64,000 nucleotides of DNA from Streptomyces sp. NBC_01016 (GCF_026341035.1 NZ_JAPEOQ010000002.1:62001-126000), one strand, 5' to 3'; shown: positions 1 through 8,858, counted from the stretch's first letter. Numbers and translations: made by a program. The notes: generated from the sequence alone by a model not told the origin.

Positions 1-264
1 GGTGTCCTGGCCGGAGCGGTGCCCGGGGTCCGGTACGACGCCGCAGCGTTCGGCCATGACGGCGAGCACGTCCTGCTCGTCGGTCCAGCGGTCGCCGAGT
101 TCAAGGCCCAGCCAGTAGTGGCGGTCGCCGTTCGCGAGCCTTCGGTAGTGCGAAAGGTTGTTCTCGCGTGGGGTGGCGACGTCGCCCGCGATACGGGTGC
201 GGACGAGGTGGTCGATGAGGGCGGCGCGGGTCGGCGTATCGCTGGGCAGTCCGGGTATCGGCAT
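1..264 (-). CDS. Conserved actinobacterial protein, N-terminal part cut by window edge
   Basis: An open frame on the minus strand starts at ATG 264 and runs off the left edge, giving 88 residues. It begins MPIPGLPSDTPTRAALIDHL and continues with an aromatic-rich stretch (HYWLGLELGDRW) and a DEQDVLAVMAERCGV segment. This pattern resembles a protein widespread in Streptomyces that databases tend to label 'phosphatase'; that link is from memory and no catalytic motif is in the visible part. The plus-strand frame over the same bases lacks any recognisable domain. I would not assign a reaction from this fragment. Confidence 0.55.
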   Translation of the reverse strand, partial: MPIPGLPSDTPTRAALIDHLVRTRIAGDVATPRENNLSHYRRLANGDRHYWLGLELGDRWTDEQDVLAVMAERCGVVPDPGHRSGQDT

Positions 265-308
265 ACGCCCATTGTGCCGGGGGTCGCGGCGGGACGGTGA
301 TCGGTTCC

Positions 309-374
309 GGGGAGTGGACCCGCGGCGTCACGCCATGTGCCGGGGAGTGGGCCCGCGGCGTCACGCCATGTGCC
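309..374. repeat. Two tandem 33-bp copies spanning the pucR stop codon
   Basis: Bases 309-341 and 342-374 are the same 33-bp unit with a single difference (GGGGAGTGGACCC against GGGGAGTGGGCCC). The second copy covers the last codons and stop of the PucR-type gene (stop 361-363 on the minus strand), and the first copy lies just beyond the stop. It looks like a recent local duplication of the gene's 3' end. Because the unit is 33 bp, the frame would be kept if the stop were lost. Confidence 0.85.
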
Positions 375-1773
375 GGAGAGCGAACCAGAGTTCCATGCGG
401 GTGTCCGGGTCGTCGAGGTCCGCTTCCAGGAGCGTGGCGCAGCGGGCGATGCGCTGGCGGACCGTGTTGCGGTGGACGGTCAGGGCGAGGGCCGTGCCTT
501 CCCAACTGCCGTGCAGGGAGAGCCAGGTGCGCAGGGTCTCCAGGAGCGCCGGCTTGCCGGACAGCGCGGCCAGGGTCGGCGCGGGGGCGTCGTCCGGGCG
601 GTGATGGGCCAGCGGGCTGCGGGTCGCCCGTGCGCGGGTGAGGGCGTGCGCCGCCTGGGTGTCGGCGAGCGGCAGGTCACGGGCGAGGGCGGGGGAGCTG
701 ACGCCGAGCACGTGGCCCGCGTGCGCCGTGACGTCCTGGTCGGACGGGATCAGGGCGCGGGTGAGGGAGTCGTCCGTGGCGGTGGAGGTCAGCGGGGTCG
801 CCAGGTCCGGGGCCGGGCGGGGCGTGAGGGGGCGGGCGTGGATCACCCGCCAGGTGGTGTCCGCGCCCAGCAGCTCCGTCGCCTCCTCCGCGCGGTCCGC
901 GCCGAGGAGGAGGTCGACCAGGGTCGCCGCGCGGCGCGTGTCGCCCGTCGAGCGGTGTTCGCCGGTGAGCAGGGAGAGCAGGACGATCGCCGCTCCCGCG
1001 ATCGTGTGGTCGCCCGGCGAGCGGGCCTGCGTCGCGAGGCCGAGCGCGCCGCCCGTGCTCAGCGCGTACGCCGACAGATGCGTGCCGCCCACCGTGTCCG
1101 CCGCCGAGGACGGGGTGGGGAAGAGGTGCGTGGCGTGCGGGCGGACCACCGCCGTCAGTTCGGCGAGCGCCTCGCTCACGGCGCGCGGGGGACGCGTCCC
1201 CGCGTGGTGCGGCTCGTCGCCCTCCGGGGTGACCGCCACCGCGAATCCGCCGGTGCGCTGGGCGAGTTGACGCAGGACGGAGGGGAGCGGGTCCGGTCGC
1301 GCCGCCGCCGACGCCAACGCCTGCTGGGCCTCCGTGACCCGGCGCAGCTCCGCGTTCCTGGCCTGCGCCATCAGCTCCCAAACGGCCCGCGCGACCCCAC
1401 TGAACGTGGTCCGCGGAGGGACCTCCAGGAGCGGGATCCCGCGCCGCTCGCAGGCCGCGACCAGCTCCGGCGGCACCGTGTCGAAGACCGGCGTCACACC
1501 GAAGCCGAGCGCCACCGCCCCGCCCCGCGCGACCCGCTCCGCGTACTCCTCGAAGTAGTCGCCGACGGGCGCGGCGGGCGCGTGCACGCCCGCCGTCAGG
1601 AGCAGCTCGCCGCCCAGCAGGTACGGCTCCGGGTCCGTCAGCTCCGACGTGTGCGCCCCGTGCACGAGGACGTCCGCCGCGTCGGGCCCAGCGATCCGGC
1701 GAAGGCCCAGGTCGGCGCGGGAGAGCACCGCGGCGAGCGGAATGCCCGGCGTGGGCGGTGCGGTCACGGTCAC
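361..1773 (-). CDS. PucR-family transcriptional regulator
   Basis: A 470-residue DNA-binding regulator. The N-terminal half (about 1-130, with LLGGELLLTAGVHAP) is the PucR ligand-sensing domain. The C-terminal 60 residues hold the PucR-type helix-turn-helix, seen as GTALALTVHRNTVRQRI. Length fits the family, which regulates purine, amine or amino-acid catabolism. The GTG start at 1773 has AGAGGA about ten bases upstream. The gene is divergent from a sodium symporter, an agmatinase-family hydrolase and a ThDP enzyme, so it most likely controls that unit in response to its substrate; this is inferred from position. The 3' end carries a small tandem duplication (309-374). Confidence 0.85.
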   Translation of the reverse strand: MTVTAPPTPGIPLAAVLSRADLGLRRIAGPDAADVLVHGAHTSELTDPEPYLLGGELLLTAGVHAPAAPVGDYFEEYAERVARGGAVALGFGVTPVFDTVPPELVAACERRGIPLLEVPPRTTFSGVARAVWELMAQARNAELRRVTEAQQALASAAARPDPLPSVLRQLAQRTGGFAVAVTPEGDEPHHAGTRPPRAVSEALAELTAVVRPHATHLFPTPSSAADTVGGTHLSAYALSTGGALGLATQARSPGDHTIAGAAIVLLSLLTGEHRSTGDTRRAATLVDLLLGADRAEEATELLGADTTWRVIHARPLTPRPAPDLATPLTSTATDDSLTRALIPSDQDVTAHAGHVLGVSSPALARDLPLADTQAAHALTRARATRSPLAHHRPDDAPAPTLAALSGKPALLETLRTWLSLHGSWEGTALALTVHRNTVRQRIARCATLLEADLDDPDTRMELWFALRHMA

Positions 1774-1978
1774 CAGTGGATGATTCCTCTGCTCTAATCC
1801 GGGGAGGTGGATGAAACGTACACTTCAGTGCTGCTTTTCGGCCACCTAGATTTCTTCCGACCGGTGGGTGCGGGTACGGGCGGATGTCCCCGACACCCCC
1901 AGGAGCCCAACAGGGGCTCCGCAGCCGGACAACTCCCCTGCACGACACGCCACCGAGGTGGACGAAGGAGGACGCCCC

Positions 1979-3457
1979 ATGGCCGTCGACTATGTAGTGA
2001 TCGTCGTCTACCTGGCAGGCATGCTGGCGATGGGCTGGTGGGGCATGCGCCGCGCCAAGTCCAAGAGCGACTTCCTGGTCGCGGGCCGGCGCCTCGGTCC
2101 CGCCATGTACTCCGGGACCATGGCGGCCGTCGTGCTCGGCGGCGCCTCCACCATCGGCGGTGTCGGCCTCGGCTACCAGTACGGCCTGTCGGGCGCGTGG
2201 TTGGTGTTCACCATCGGCCTCGGCATCCTCGCCCTGTCGCTCTTCTTCTCGGCGCGCATCGCCCGGCTGAAGGTCTACACGGTCTCCGAGATGCTCGACC
2301 TGCGCTACGGCGGCGGCCGCACCGGGATGATCTCCGGCATCGTGATGTGGGCGTACACGCTGATGCTCGTGGTCACGTCCACCATCGCGTACGCGACGAT
2401 CTTCGACGTCCTCTTCGACGTGCCGCGCACCCTGGCGATCATCGTCGGCGGCACCATCGTCGTCGCCTACTCGACGCTCGGCGGCATGTGGTCGATCACC
2501 ATCACCGACATGGTGCAGTTCGTCGTGAAGACCATCGGCGTGCTGCTGATCCTGCTGCCGGTCGCCGTCGTCAAGGCGGGTGGCTTCAGTGAGATGAAGG
2601 CCCAGCTGCCCACCTCGTACTTCGACCCGCTGGGCATCGGCGGCGAGACGATCTTCACGTACGTGCTGATCTATACGTTCGGCCTCCTCATCGGGCAGGA
2701 CATCTGGCAGCGCGTCTTCACCGCCCGAAACGACAAGGTGGCCCGCTGGGGCGGCACCGTCTCCGGCGTCTACTGCCTGCTCTACGCGATCGGCGGCGCG
2801 GTCATCGGCACCGCCGCCAAGGTCCTCTACCCGAAGGGGCTCGGCCAGGCCGACGAGGCGTTCGCGCAGATCGTCAAGGACGAGCTGCCCGTCGGTGTCC
2901 GCGGGCTCGTCCTCGCCGCCGCCCTCGCGGCCGTCATGTCGACGTCGTCCGGAGCGCTCATCGCCTGCGCCACCGTCGCCAACAACGACATCTGGAAGCG
3001 GCTGCGCGGCGTCAAGGCCGGGTCGTCGTCCGAGGAGGACGAGCACGACGAGGTCAAGGGCAACCGGATGTTCATCCTCGGCCTCGGCGTCGTCGCGATC
3101 GTCATCTCGATCCTCCTCAACAACGTCGTCGAGGCGCTGACCGTCGCCTACAACCTGCTCGTCGGCGGGCTGCTCGTGCCCATCATCGGCGGGCTGGTCT
3201 GGAAGCGCGGCACGGGTCCTGCCGCCCTCGCCTCCGTCGCCGTCGGTGGCCTCACCGTCATCGGCGCGATGTGGCGCTACGGCATCCTCGCCAACCAGCC
3301 CGTGTACTACGGCCTCACCGCGTCACTCGTCGTCTACGTCGTCGTGTCGCTGGCCACCAGGCCCACCGACGCCGCCGTCCTCGCCAACTGGCGCGAGCGG
3401 CTCGCCGGGCGCGGCGCCGAGGAGCCCGAGCCGGCTCCCGCCGCCGTCACGCAGTAA
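1979..3457 (+). CDS. Sodium:solute symporter (SSS family)
   Basis: A 492-residue membrane protein with about 13 hydrophobic helices. Family-typical stretches include the first helix (VIVVYLAGMLAMGWWGMRRA), GGASTIGGVGLGYQYG and a late AVMSTSSGALIACATV segment like those lining the sodium site. ATG 1979 is preferred over upstream frames because GGAGG sits just before it (1967-1971 region) and the sequence before it is not membrane-like. It should import a small organic solute with sodium. Substrate cannot be read from sequence, but the following agmatinase-family and ThDP genes suggest a guanidino compound, amino acid or polyamine. First gene of the three-gene unit opposite pucR. Confidence 0.88.
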   Translation: MAVDYVVIVVYLAGMLAMGWWGMRRAKSKSDFLVAGRRLGPAMYSGTMAAVVLGGASTIGGVGLGYQYGLSGAWLVFTIGLGILALSLFFSARIARLKVYTVSEMLDLRYGGGRTGMISGIVMWAYTLMLVVTSTIAYATIFDVLFDVPRTLAIIVGGTIVVAYSTLGGMWSITITDMVQFVVKTIGVLLILLPVAVVKAGGFSEMKAQLPTSYFDPLGIGGETIFTYVLIYTFGLLIGQDIWQRVFTARNDKVARWGGTVSGVYCLLYAIGGAVIGTAAKVLYPKGLGQADEAFAQIVKDELPVGVRGLVLAAALAAVMSTSSGALIACATVANNDIWKRLRGVKAGSSSEEDEHDEVKGNRMFILGLGVVAIVISILLNNVVEALTVAYNLLVGGLLVPIIGGLVWKRGTGPAALASVAVGGLTVIGAMWRYGILANQPVYYGLTASLVVYVVVSLATRPTDAAVLANWRERLAGRGAEEPEPAPAAVTQ

Positions 3458-3505
3458 TCCCGTACGAACCTCGTACGCACTCGCAGGAAAGAAGGCATGC
3501 GCGCA

Positions 3506-4501
3506 ATGAACAGCAACGAGACGCCCCGCGTTCCCAACGGCCCCACGGGCGCCGTCGGACCGGTCGACTCCTCCCGGGTCCCGCGCTACGCGGGCCCCGC
3601 GACGTTCGCCCGCCTGCCCCGGCTCGACGAGGTGGACGCCGCCGACGTGGCGGTCGTCGGCGTCCCCTTCGACACCGGCGTCTCCTACCGGCCCGGCGCC
3701 CGCTTCGGCGGCAACGCGATCCGCGAGGCCTCCCGCCTGCTGCGCCCGTACAACCCGGCGCAGGACGCGTCGCCGTTCGCGCTCGCGCAGGTCGCGGACG
3801 CCGGTGACATCGCCGCCAACCCGTTCAACATCAACGAGGCCGTCGACACCATCGAGGCCGCCGCCGACGACCTGCTCGGCTCCGGCGCCCGCATGATGAC
3901 GCTCGGCGGCGACCACACCATCGCGCTGCCGCTCCTCCGCTCGGTCGCGAAGAAGCACGGCCCGGTCGCGCTGCTGCACTTCGACGCGCACCTCGACACC
4001 TGGGACACGTACTTCGGCGCCGAGTACACGCACGGCACCCCGTTCCGCCGCGCCGTCGAGGAGGGCATCCTCGACACCTCCGCGCTCTCCCACGTCGGCA
4101 CGCGCGGCCCGCTCTACGGCCGCTCCGACCTCACGGAGGACGAGAAGCTCGGCTTCGGCATCGTCACCTCGGCGGACGTCTACCGCCGCGGCGCCGACGA
4201 GGTCGCCGACCAGCTGCGCCAGCGCATCGGCGACCGCCCGCTGTACATCTCCATCGACATCGACTGCCTCGACCCGGCCCACGCGCCCGGCACCGGCACC
4301 CCGGAGGCGGGCGGCATGACCTCCCGCGAGCTCCTGGAGATCCTCCGCGGCCTTTCTTCGTGCAACCTGGTGTCCGCGGACGTCGTCGAGGTGGCGCCCG
4401 CGTACGACCACGCGGAGATCACGTCCGTCGCCGCCTCGCACACCGCGTACGAGCTGACGACGATCATGTCCCGCCAGATCGCGGAGGCACGGAACAAGTG
4501 A
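3506..4501 (+). CDS. Agmatinase-family ureohydrolase, likely guanidinobutyrase-type
   Basis: A 331-residue enzyme of the arginase/agmatinase superfamily, which cleaves a guanidino group to release urea. All metal-binding motifs are present: GGDHT near residue 130, HFDAHLDTWD near 155, and DIDCLDPAHAPG near 250, supplying the His and Asp ligands of the two manganese ions. ATG 3506 is chosen because GAAGG at 3490-3494 is well spaced; the in-frame ATG at 3497 lies too close to it. The family includes agmatinase, guanidinobutyrase and guanidinopropionase, which cannot be told apart by motif alone. The adjacent ThDP decarboxylase favours guanidinobutyrate as substrate. Stop overlaps the next start (GTGA). 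Confidence 0.88.
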   Translation: MNSNETPRVPNGPTGAVGPVDSSRVPRYAGPATFARLPRLDEVDAADVAVVGVPFDTGVSYRPGARFGGNAIREASRLLRPYNPAQDASPFALAQVADAGDIAANPFNINEAVDTIEAAADDLLGSGARMMTLGGDHTIALPLLRSVAKKHGPVALLHFDAHLDTWDTYFGAEYTHGTPFRRAVEEGILDTSALSHVGTRGPLYGRSDLTEDEKLGFGIVTSADVYRRGADEVADQLRQRIGDRPLYISIDIDCLDPAHAPGTGTPEAGGMTSRELLEILRGLSSCNLVSADVVEVAPAYDHAEITSVAASHTAYELTTIMSRQIAEARNK

Positions 4502-6171
4502 CGCACGACCACGACATCGAGCTGACGCCCACCCCCGAGCAGACGGCGGCGGCCCTCAACCCGCCCGCGGGCCGCAACGGCGGCGACCTCGTCGTCGAGA
4601 CGCTGCACGGCCTCGGCGCGGCCACCGTCTTCGGCCTGCCGGGACAGCACGCGCTCGGCATGTTCGACGCGCTGCGCCGCTCCACGCTGAAATACGTCGG
4701 CCTGCGCGTCGAGAACAACGCCGGGTTCGCGGCGGACGCGTACGGCCGCGTCACCGGTGAGGTGGCCCCGCTGCTCCTCTCGACCGGCCCCGGCTCGCTC
4801 ATGTCCCTCGCGGCGCTCCAGGAGGCGGCCGCCGCCTCCGCGCCCGTGCTCGCCATCGGCAGCCAGATCCCGGTCGCGGGGCTCGGCGGCGGCCGCCACG
4901 GCTACCTGCACGAACTCCGCGACCAGCAGGCCTCGTTCCGCGACATCGTGAAGTCGGTCCACACCGTCCGTACGCAGTCGCAGATCCCGTCGGCCATCGC
5001 CGCCGCCTGGAAGTCCGCGCTGACCGCGCCGCACGGCCCGGTCTGGGTGGAGATCCCGCAGGACGTGCTTCTCGCGGAGACCACGCTTCCGCAGGTCACG
5101 GCCATGGACGCGACGCCGGACGACCTGGTGCCGCGCCCCGAGCTGACCGCCGTCGCCGCCGACCTCCTCGCGGGCGCCGAGCGCCCGGCGATCATCGCGG
5201 GCGGCGGCGTCGTCCGCGCCGACGCGACCGGCAAGCTGCTCGCGCTCGCCGAACGCGTCAACGCCCCCGTGGTGTCCACCTTCGGCGGCAAGGGCGCCTT
5301 CCCATGGGAGCATCCGCTGTCGCTCCAGTCCTGGATGGAGGACCGGCACACGACGGACTTCCTGGAGGACGCGGACGTCCTGCTGGTCATCGGCTCGGGC
5401 CTGGGCGAACTCTCCTCGAACTACCACACGTTCAAGCCGCGCGGCCGCGTCATCCAGATCGAGGCCGACGCCGGCAAGCTGGAGTCCAACCACCCGGCCC
5501 TCGGCATCCACGCCGACGCGAGGCTCGCGCTCCAGGCGCTGGTCGAGACGGTCGCCGAGCGCCCGGACGACGCGGCGCCCGCCCGCGTCGCAGCGGTCCT
5601 GAAGGCCGTACGGGAACGTATCGACGCGCAGGAACTTACCCTGGAGCAAGAGGTGTTGGCGTCGGTGCGCGAGGCGCTCCCGGCCGCTTCCCCGTCCTTC
5701 TGGGACATGACGATCCTCGCGTACTGGGCGTGGTCCGCGTGGCCGGGCGCCCTGCACTCGGCGCAGGGCGCGGGCGGCCTCGGCTACGGGTTCCCCGCGG
5801 CCATCGGCGCGGCCGCCGCCGACCCGACGACGCCCGTCCTCGCGGTCTCCGGCGACGGCGGCGCCATGTACTCCATCGCCGAACTGGCCACGGCGAAGCA
5901 GTACGACCTGAACGTCACCTGGCTCATCGTCGACGACGGCGGCTACGGCATCCTCCGCGAGTACATGACGGACGCCTTCGGCGAGGCCACCGCCACGGAG
6001 CTCGCCCGCCCCGACTTCGTGGCACTCGCCGAGTCCTTCGGCGTCCCCGGCGTCCGTACGACACCGGAGACACTCCGCGACGACCTGGCGAAGGCCTTCG
6101 CGGCGCCGGGTCCGCGGGTGGTCGTGCTGCCCGCCGTACTGCGGATGTTCGCGCCGACGCACCTCGACTGA
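4498..6171 (+). CDS. ThDP-dependent decarboxylase (acetolactate synthase-like; candidate 2-ketoarginine decarboxylase)
   Basis: A 557-residue protein with the three-domain layout of thiamine-diphosphate enzymes: N-terminal pyrimidine-binding domain (GLPGQHALGMFDALR, then ENNAGFAADAYGR with the catalytic Glu), central domain, and C-terminal pyrophosphate-binding domain with GDGGAMYSIAEL followed by VDDGGYG. The usual NN of the second half-motif is DD here. The GTG start at 4498 overlaps the upstream stop, so the two genes are translationally coupled. Pairing with a guanidino hydrolase and an importer recalls the AruI-GbuA branch of arginine catabolism, in which a ThDP enzyme of similar length decarboxylates 2-ketoarginine. 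That assignment is inference; a plain acetolactate synthase is less likely, since no small subunit or ilv gene is near. Confidence 0.8.
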   Translation: MTHDHDIELTPTPEQTAAALNPPAGRNGGDLVVETLHGLGAATVFGLPGQHALGMFDALRRSTLKYVGLRVENNAGFAADAYGRVTGEVAPLLLSTGPGSLMSLAALQEAAAASAPVLAIGSQIPVAGLGGGRHGYLHELRDQQASFRDIVKSVHTVRTQSQIPSAIAAAWKSALTAPHGPVWVEIPQDVLLAETTLPQVTAMDATPDDLVPRPELTAVAADLLAGAERPAIIAGGGVVRADATGKLLALAERVNAPVVSTFGGKGAFPWEHPLSLQSWMEDRHTTDFLEDADVLLVIGSGLGELSSNYHTFKPRGRVIQIEADAGKLESNHPALGIHADARLALQALVETVAERPDDAAPARVAAVLKAVRERIDAQELTLEQEVLASVREALPAASPSFWDMTILAYWAWSAWPGALHSAQGAGGLGYGFPAAIGAAAADPTTPVLAVSGDGGAMYSIAELATAKQYDLNVTWLIVDDGGYGILREYMTDAFGEATATELARPDFVALAESFGVPGVRTTPETLRDDLAKAFAAPGPRVVVLPAVLRMFAPTHLD

Positions 6172-6188
6172 GCCTCAAGGGCAGGCTC

Positions 6189-6998
6189 TCAGCCGACCTC
6201 GGCCAGGTGCTCGGCGACCTTCGCGATCAGCAGCTCCGGGTTCTCCGCCGGCAGCCCGTGCCCGCCGGGGACGCGCAACAGGCGGGCGTGCGGGATGCGT
6301 TCGGCGACGTCGTGCTGGTGCGGCGGCGGGACCATGCGGTCGTCGGCGCTGGAGATCAGCAGCGTCGGCGCCGCGACCCGGGGGAGCAGGTCGGTCAGGT
6401 CGACGGCCGCGTCCGCCGCGGACTGGCGGTCGAAGCCGTCGCGGCCCGCCGTGATCAGCTCGGTGAAGGCCGCGGCCGCCCCCTCGAAGGTGGCCTCGTC
6501 CCAGGAGCGCAGGGTGTCCTTGCCGAGCGCCGTGAGCAGGATGAGGTGTGCGAGGGCGGCCGGATCGGTGCGGGTCAGCTGCTGCCACAGGCCGAACTGG
6601 AACGTCATGTGCGCGTCGGCCCTCACCCAAGGGGCGTGCGCGGTCAGGGACTTCACCAGCTCCGGGTGGAGGGCCGCGGTCGCCGTCGCCACCACCGCGC
6701 CGAGCGAGTGGCCGACGAGGTGGAAGCGGTCGAGCCCGGCGTCACGGGCTGCCGCCACGACGGGCGCGACCATGTCGTCCAGGGTGATCGGGCCACCGGG
6801 GTCGACCGTCTCGCCGGAGCCCGCCAGATCCGGGGCGACGATGGTGAAGCGGTCGGAGAGTGCCGCCATGAGTGGGGCCCAGTTGCCCTCGGCGGAGGCG
6901 CCGGTGCCGTGCACCAGGACGAGGCCAGGACCGCTGCCGGTGACGAGGTAGTGGGTCTTGCTGATGCCGCCGGAGACGGGGACGTCGACGAAGGGCAT
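6189..6998 (-). CDS. Alpha/beta-fold hydrolase
   Basis: A 269-residue cytoplasmic alpha/beta hydrolase. The oxyanion-loop motif LVLVHGTGAS is near residue 30, the nucleophile elbow GHSLG near 95, the acidic residue lies in SSADDRM near 220 and the His in VPGGHGLP near 248, so the triad is complete. No signal peptide. It resembles peroxidase/esterase-type family members; substrate unknown. It is converging with the ThDP gene (17 bases apart) and lies 34 bases downstream of a second hydrolase on the same strand, so the two are probably cotranscribed. Confidence 0.82.
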   Translation of the reverse strand: MPFVDVPVSGGISKTHYLVTGSGPGLVLVHGTGASAEGNWAPLMAALSDRFTIVAPDLAGSGETVDPGGPITLDDMVAPVVAAARDAGLDRFHLVGHSLGAVVATATAALHPELVKSLTAHAPWVRADAHMTFQFGLWQQLTRTDPAALAHLILLTALGKDTLRSWDEATFEGAAAAFTELITAGRDGFDRQSAADAAVDLTDLLPRVAAPTLLISSADDRMVPPPHQHDVAERIPHARLLRVPGGHGLPAENPELLIAKVAEHLAEVG

Positions 6999-7032
6999 GG
7001 TCCAACTCTTTTACGGGAAAAGGGCGGTCGGG

Positions 7033-7806
7033 TCAGTTCAGGACCGCACGCAGCGCCTGGTTGAAGGAATCGGGTCGCTCCTGCTGCGCCATGTGTCCGG
7101 CGCCCTCGATCACCGTCAGACGGGCGCCGGGGATCAGGCCGAGCAGCTCGCGCGGGACGGACAGCGGGACCTCGGAGTCGAGCTCGCCGTGCAGGAAGTG
7201 CGTGGGGACACGCAGCGCGGGCAGCCGCTCGCGCGGGTCGTACTCGGCCTGGTCGGTGGCGAGGCCGTCGATGCGGGGCGTGGCGTCGAGGACCTGCCGG
7301 ACCGTCCACTCGATCAGCGCGGCGCTCGTCCCGGGCGCGTACCAGTGCGGGACGAACCCGGCGAGGGTGCCCGCACGGTCGGCGCGCATGTCCTCGACGA
7401 GCTCGGCCATCGCCTGCTTGGCCTCGGGCCGCGTGCTGAAGTGCTGCACGCCCGAGTCCACCGGGACGATGGCGCCGATCCGCTCGGGCGCCCGCAGGGC
7501 GGCCTCGATGACGAACGCGCCCGCGATCGACGAACCGACCAGAACGGGCTGCTCCAGCCCTAGCACATCGATGAACTCCAATGCATCATCGGCGAGTTGA
7601 TCGATGGTGTAGCCGCTCGCGGGCCGGTCCGAACGGCCGCAGCCACGCCAGTCGAGCGTGATCACCCGGTGATCGGCGGCCAGGTCGGCGGCCTGCGCGT
7701 CCCACACCCGGCCGCTGGTGCCCCAGCCGTGCAGGAAGACCAGCGGGCGGCCCGAGCCGAGATCCTCGTAGTGGAGCGTCGTGTCGTTCGCGGTGGCGTA
7801 AGGCAT
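7033..7806 (-). CDS. Alpha/beta-fold hydrolase with GSSIAG nucleophile elbow
   Basis: A 257-residue alpha/beta hydrolase. The HGWGTSGRVWD loop lies near residue 26, the nucleophile elbow reads VGSSIAGA (near 92) instead of the common GxSxG, the acid is in HGELDSEVP and the His in IEGAGHMAQ near 238. The protein is like haloperoxidase or carboxylesterase members of the family. It is divergently transcribed from a LysR gene with a perfect LysR-type box in the 92-base gap, so it is probably the target of that regulator. Product and substrate are not known. Confidence 0.82.
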   Translation of the reverse strand: MPYATANDTTLHYEDLGSGRPLVFLHGWGTSGRVWDAQAADLAADHRVITLDWRGCGRSDRPASGYTIDQLADDALEFIDVLGLEQPVLVGSSIAGAFVIEAALRAPERIGAIVPVDSGVQHFSTRPEAKQAMAELVEDMRADRAGTLAGFVPHWYAPGTSAALIEWTVRQVLDATPRIDGLATDQAEYDPRERLPALRVPTHFLHGELDSEVPLSVPRELLGLIPGARLTVIEGAGHMAQQERPDSFNQALRAVLN

Positions 7807-7863
7807 GCGGCCATTCCACTGGCCGAACGGCCGTCGACCAAGGAGTGATCCGCTCTTAGACTC

Positions 7864-7878
7864 ATCACGGATCGTGAT
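7864..7878. promoter_or_regulatory. LysR-type operator between hydrolase and lysR gene
   Basis: ATCACGGATCGTGAT is a perfect inverted repeat (ATCACG, 3-base centre, CGTGAT) and contains a T-N11-A core from 7865 to 7877. It lies in the gap between the divergent hydrolase (start 7806) and the LysR gene (start 7899), about 20 bases before the latter, which is where LysR regulators usually bind to control themselves and the neighbour. Confidence 0.7.
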
Positions 7879-7898
7879 GGATCGCCCGAGGGGTGTCT

Positions 7899-8807
7899 GT
7901 GGAACTGCGGCAGGTGAAGTACTTCGTGGCCGTGGCCGAGGAACTGCACTTCGGGCGGGCCGCCGAGCGCCTGCACATCGTGCAGCCGACCGTCAGCCAG
8001 CAGATCCGGCGCCTGGAGCGGGAGTTCGGCCTGGAGCTGTTCGACCGGACCAGCCGCTCGGTGGCGCTGACCGACGCCGGCCGTGCGTTCCTGCCGCACG
8101 CCCGCGCGGTCCTGAAGGCCGAGCGGGCGGCGACCGAGGCGATGGACGAGGCGCGCGCCGAGCAGGAGGCGACGCTGCGGGTCGGCACCAGCGTGGGCCT
8201 CGGACTCCGCCTGGACGGCGTGCTGAGCGCCCTGTCCGACCGGGCCCCGCAGCTGATGGTCGAGCTGGTCAGCGGGCCCACCGCGTCCCGGCTCCAGCAG
8301 GTCCGCGACGGCGAGCTCGACGCCGCCTTCGTGCGCGGCACGGACCGGAGGCCCGGGCTCGAACTGCTGCCGCTGTGGCGCGACGTCCTGGTCGCCGCGC
8401 TGCCCGCCGCGCACACGCTGGCGGAGCGGGACACGGTCGCCCTCGCCGAACTGGCCGAACTGCCCCTGCGGATCGCGCCCCGTGACACCAATCCGTACCT
8501 CGTCGACGCGGTCGTCGACGCGTGCGGTGCGGCGGGCTTCGAGCCGGTCATGGGCCCCGCGTTCACCACCGACCAGGACACCCTGGCCGCCATCGCCGCG
8601 GGCCGGGCGAGCTGGACGGTCTACTTCGCCGCGCAGGCCGCGGTGCAGCCCGCGCACAGGATCGCCTTCCGCCCGTTCGCGGACCCGGCGACGGCGCCGG
8701 GCCTGCAGACGTACCTGGCGGTACGCCCCGACCCGCCGTCACGCCGCCTCGCGAAGCTGCTCGATGCGTGCAACGAGGTCAATACCACTTCCGCAATGGC
8801 GAGTTGA
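7899..8807 (+). CDS. LysR-family transcriptional regulator
   Basis: A 302-residue LysR regulator. The N-terminal winged helix (MELRQVKYFVAVAEELHFGR, then HIVQPTVSQQIRRLEREFG) is textbook, followed by a linker helix and a periplasmic-binding-like effector domain from about residue 90. GTG 7899 is preferred because GAGGGG sits five bases ahead; an in-frame GTG at 7893 would add two residues. It is divergent from an alpha/beta hydrolase with a palindromic site between them. Inducer unknown. Confidence 0.88.
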   Translation: MELRQVKYFVAVAEELHFGRAAERLHIVQPTVSQQIRRLEREFGLELFDRTSRSVALTDAGRAFLPHARAVLKAERAATEAMDEARAEQEATLRVGTSVGLGLRLDGVLSALSDRAPQLMVELVSGPTASRLQQVRDGELDAAFVRGTDRRPGLELLPLWRDVLVAALPAAHTLAERDTVALAELAELPLRIAPRDTNPYLVDAVVDACGAAGFEPVMGPAFTTDQDTLAAIAAGRASWTVYFAAQAAVQPAHRIAFRPFADPATAPGLQTYLAVRPDPPSRRLAKLLDACNEVNTTSAMAS

Positions 8808-8858
8808 CCCGTCGAGTCCGAGCGGGGCTGAACCGGTACCCGGTGTCCCGGGATCGGG

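Noticed and set aside
1774..1978. Clear operator in the pucR-symporter gap
   Set aside because: I looked for inverted or direct repeats in these 205 bases and found none strong enough to report.
677..3046. 789-codon minus-strand frame across pucR and the symporter gene
   Set aside because: It crosses two real genes and their divergent promoter, and the product is charged low-complexity sequence.
4180..6162. 660-codon minus-strand frame opposite the ThDP gene
   Set aside because: Shadow frame; the plus strand has clear ThDP motifs and coupled starts.
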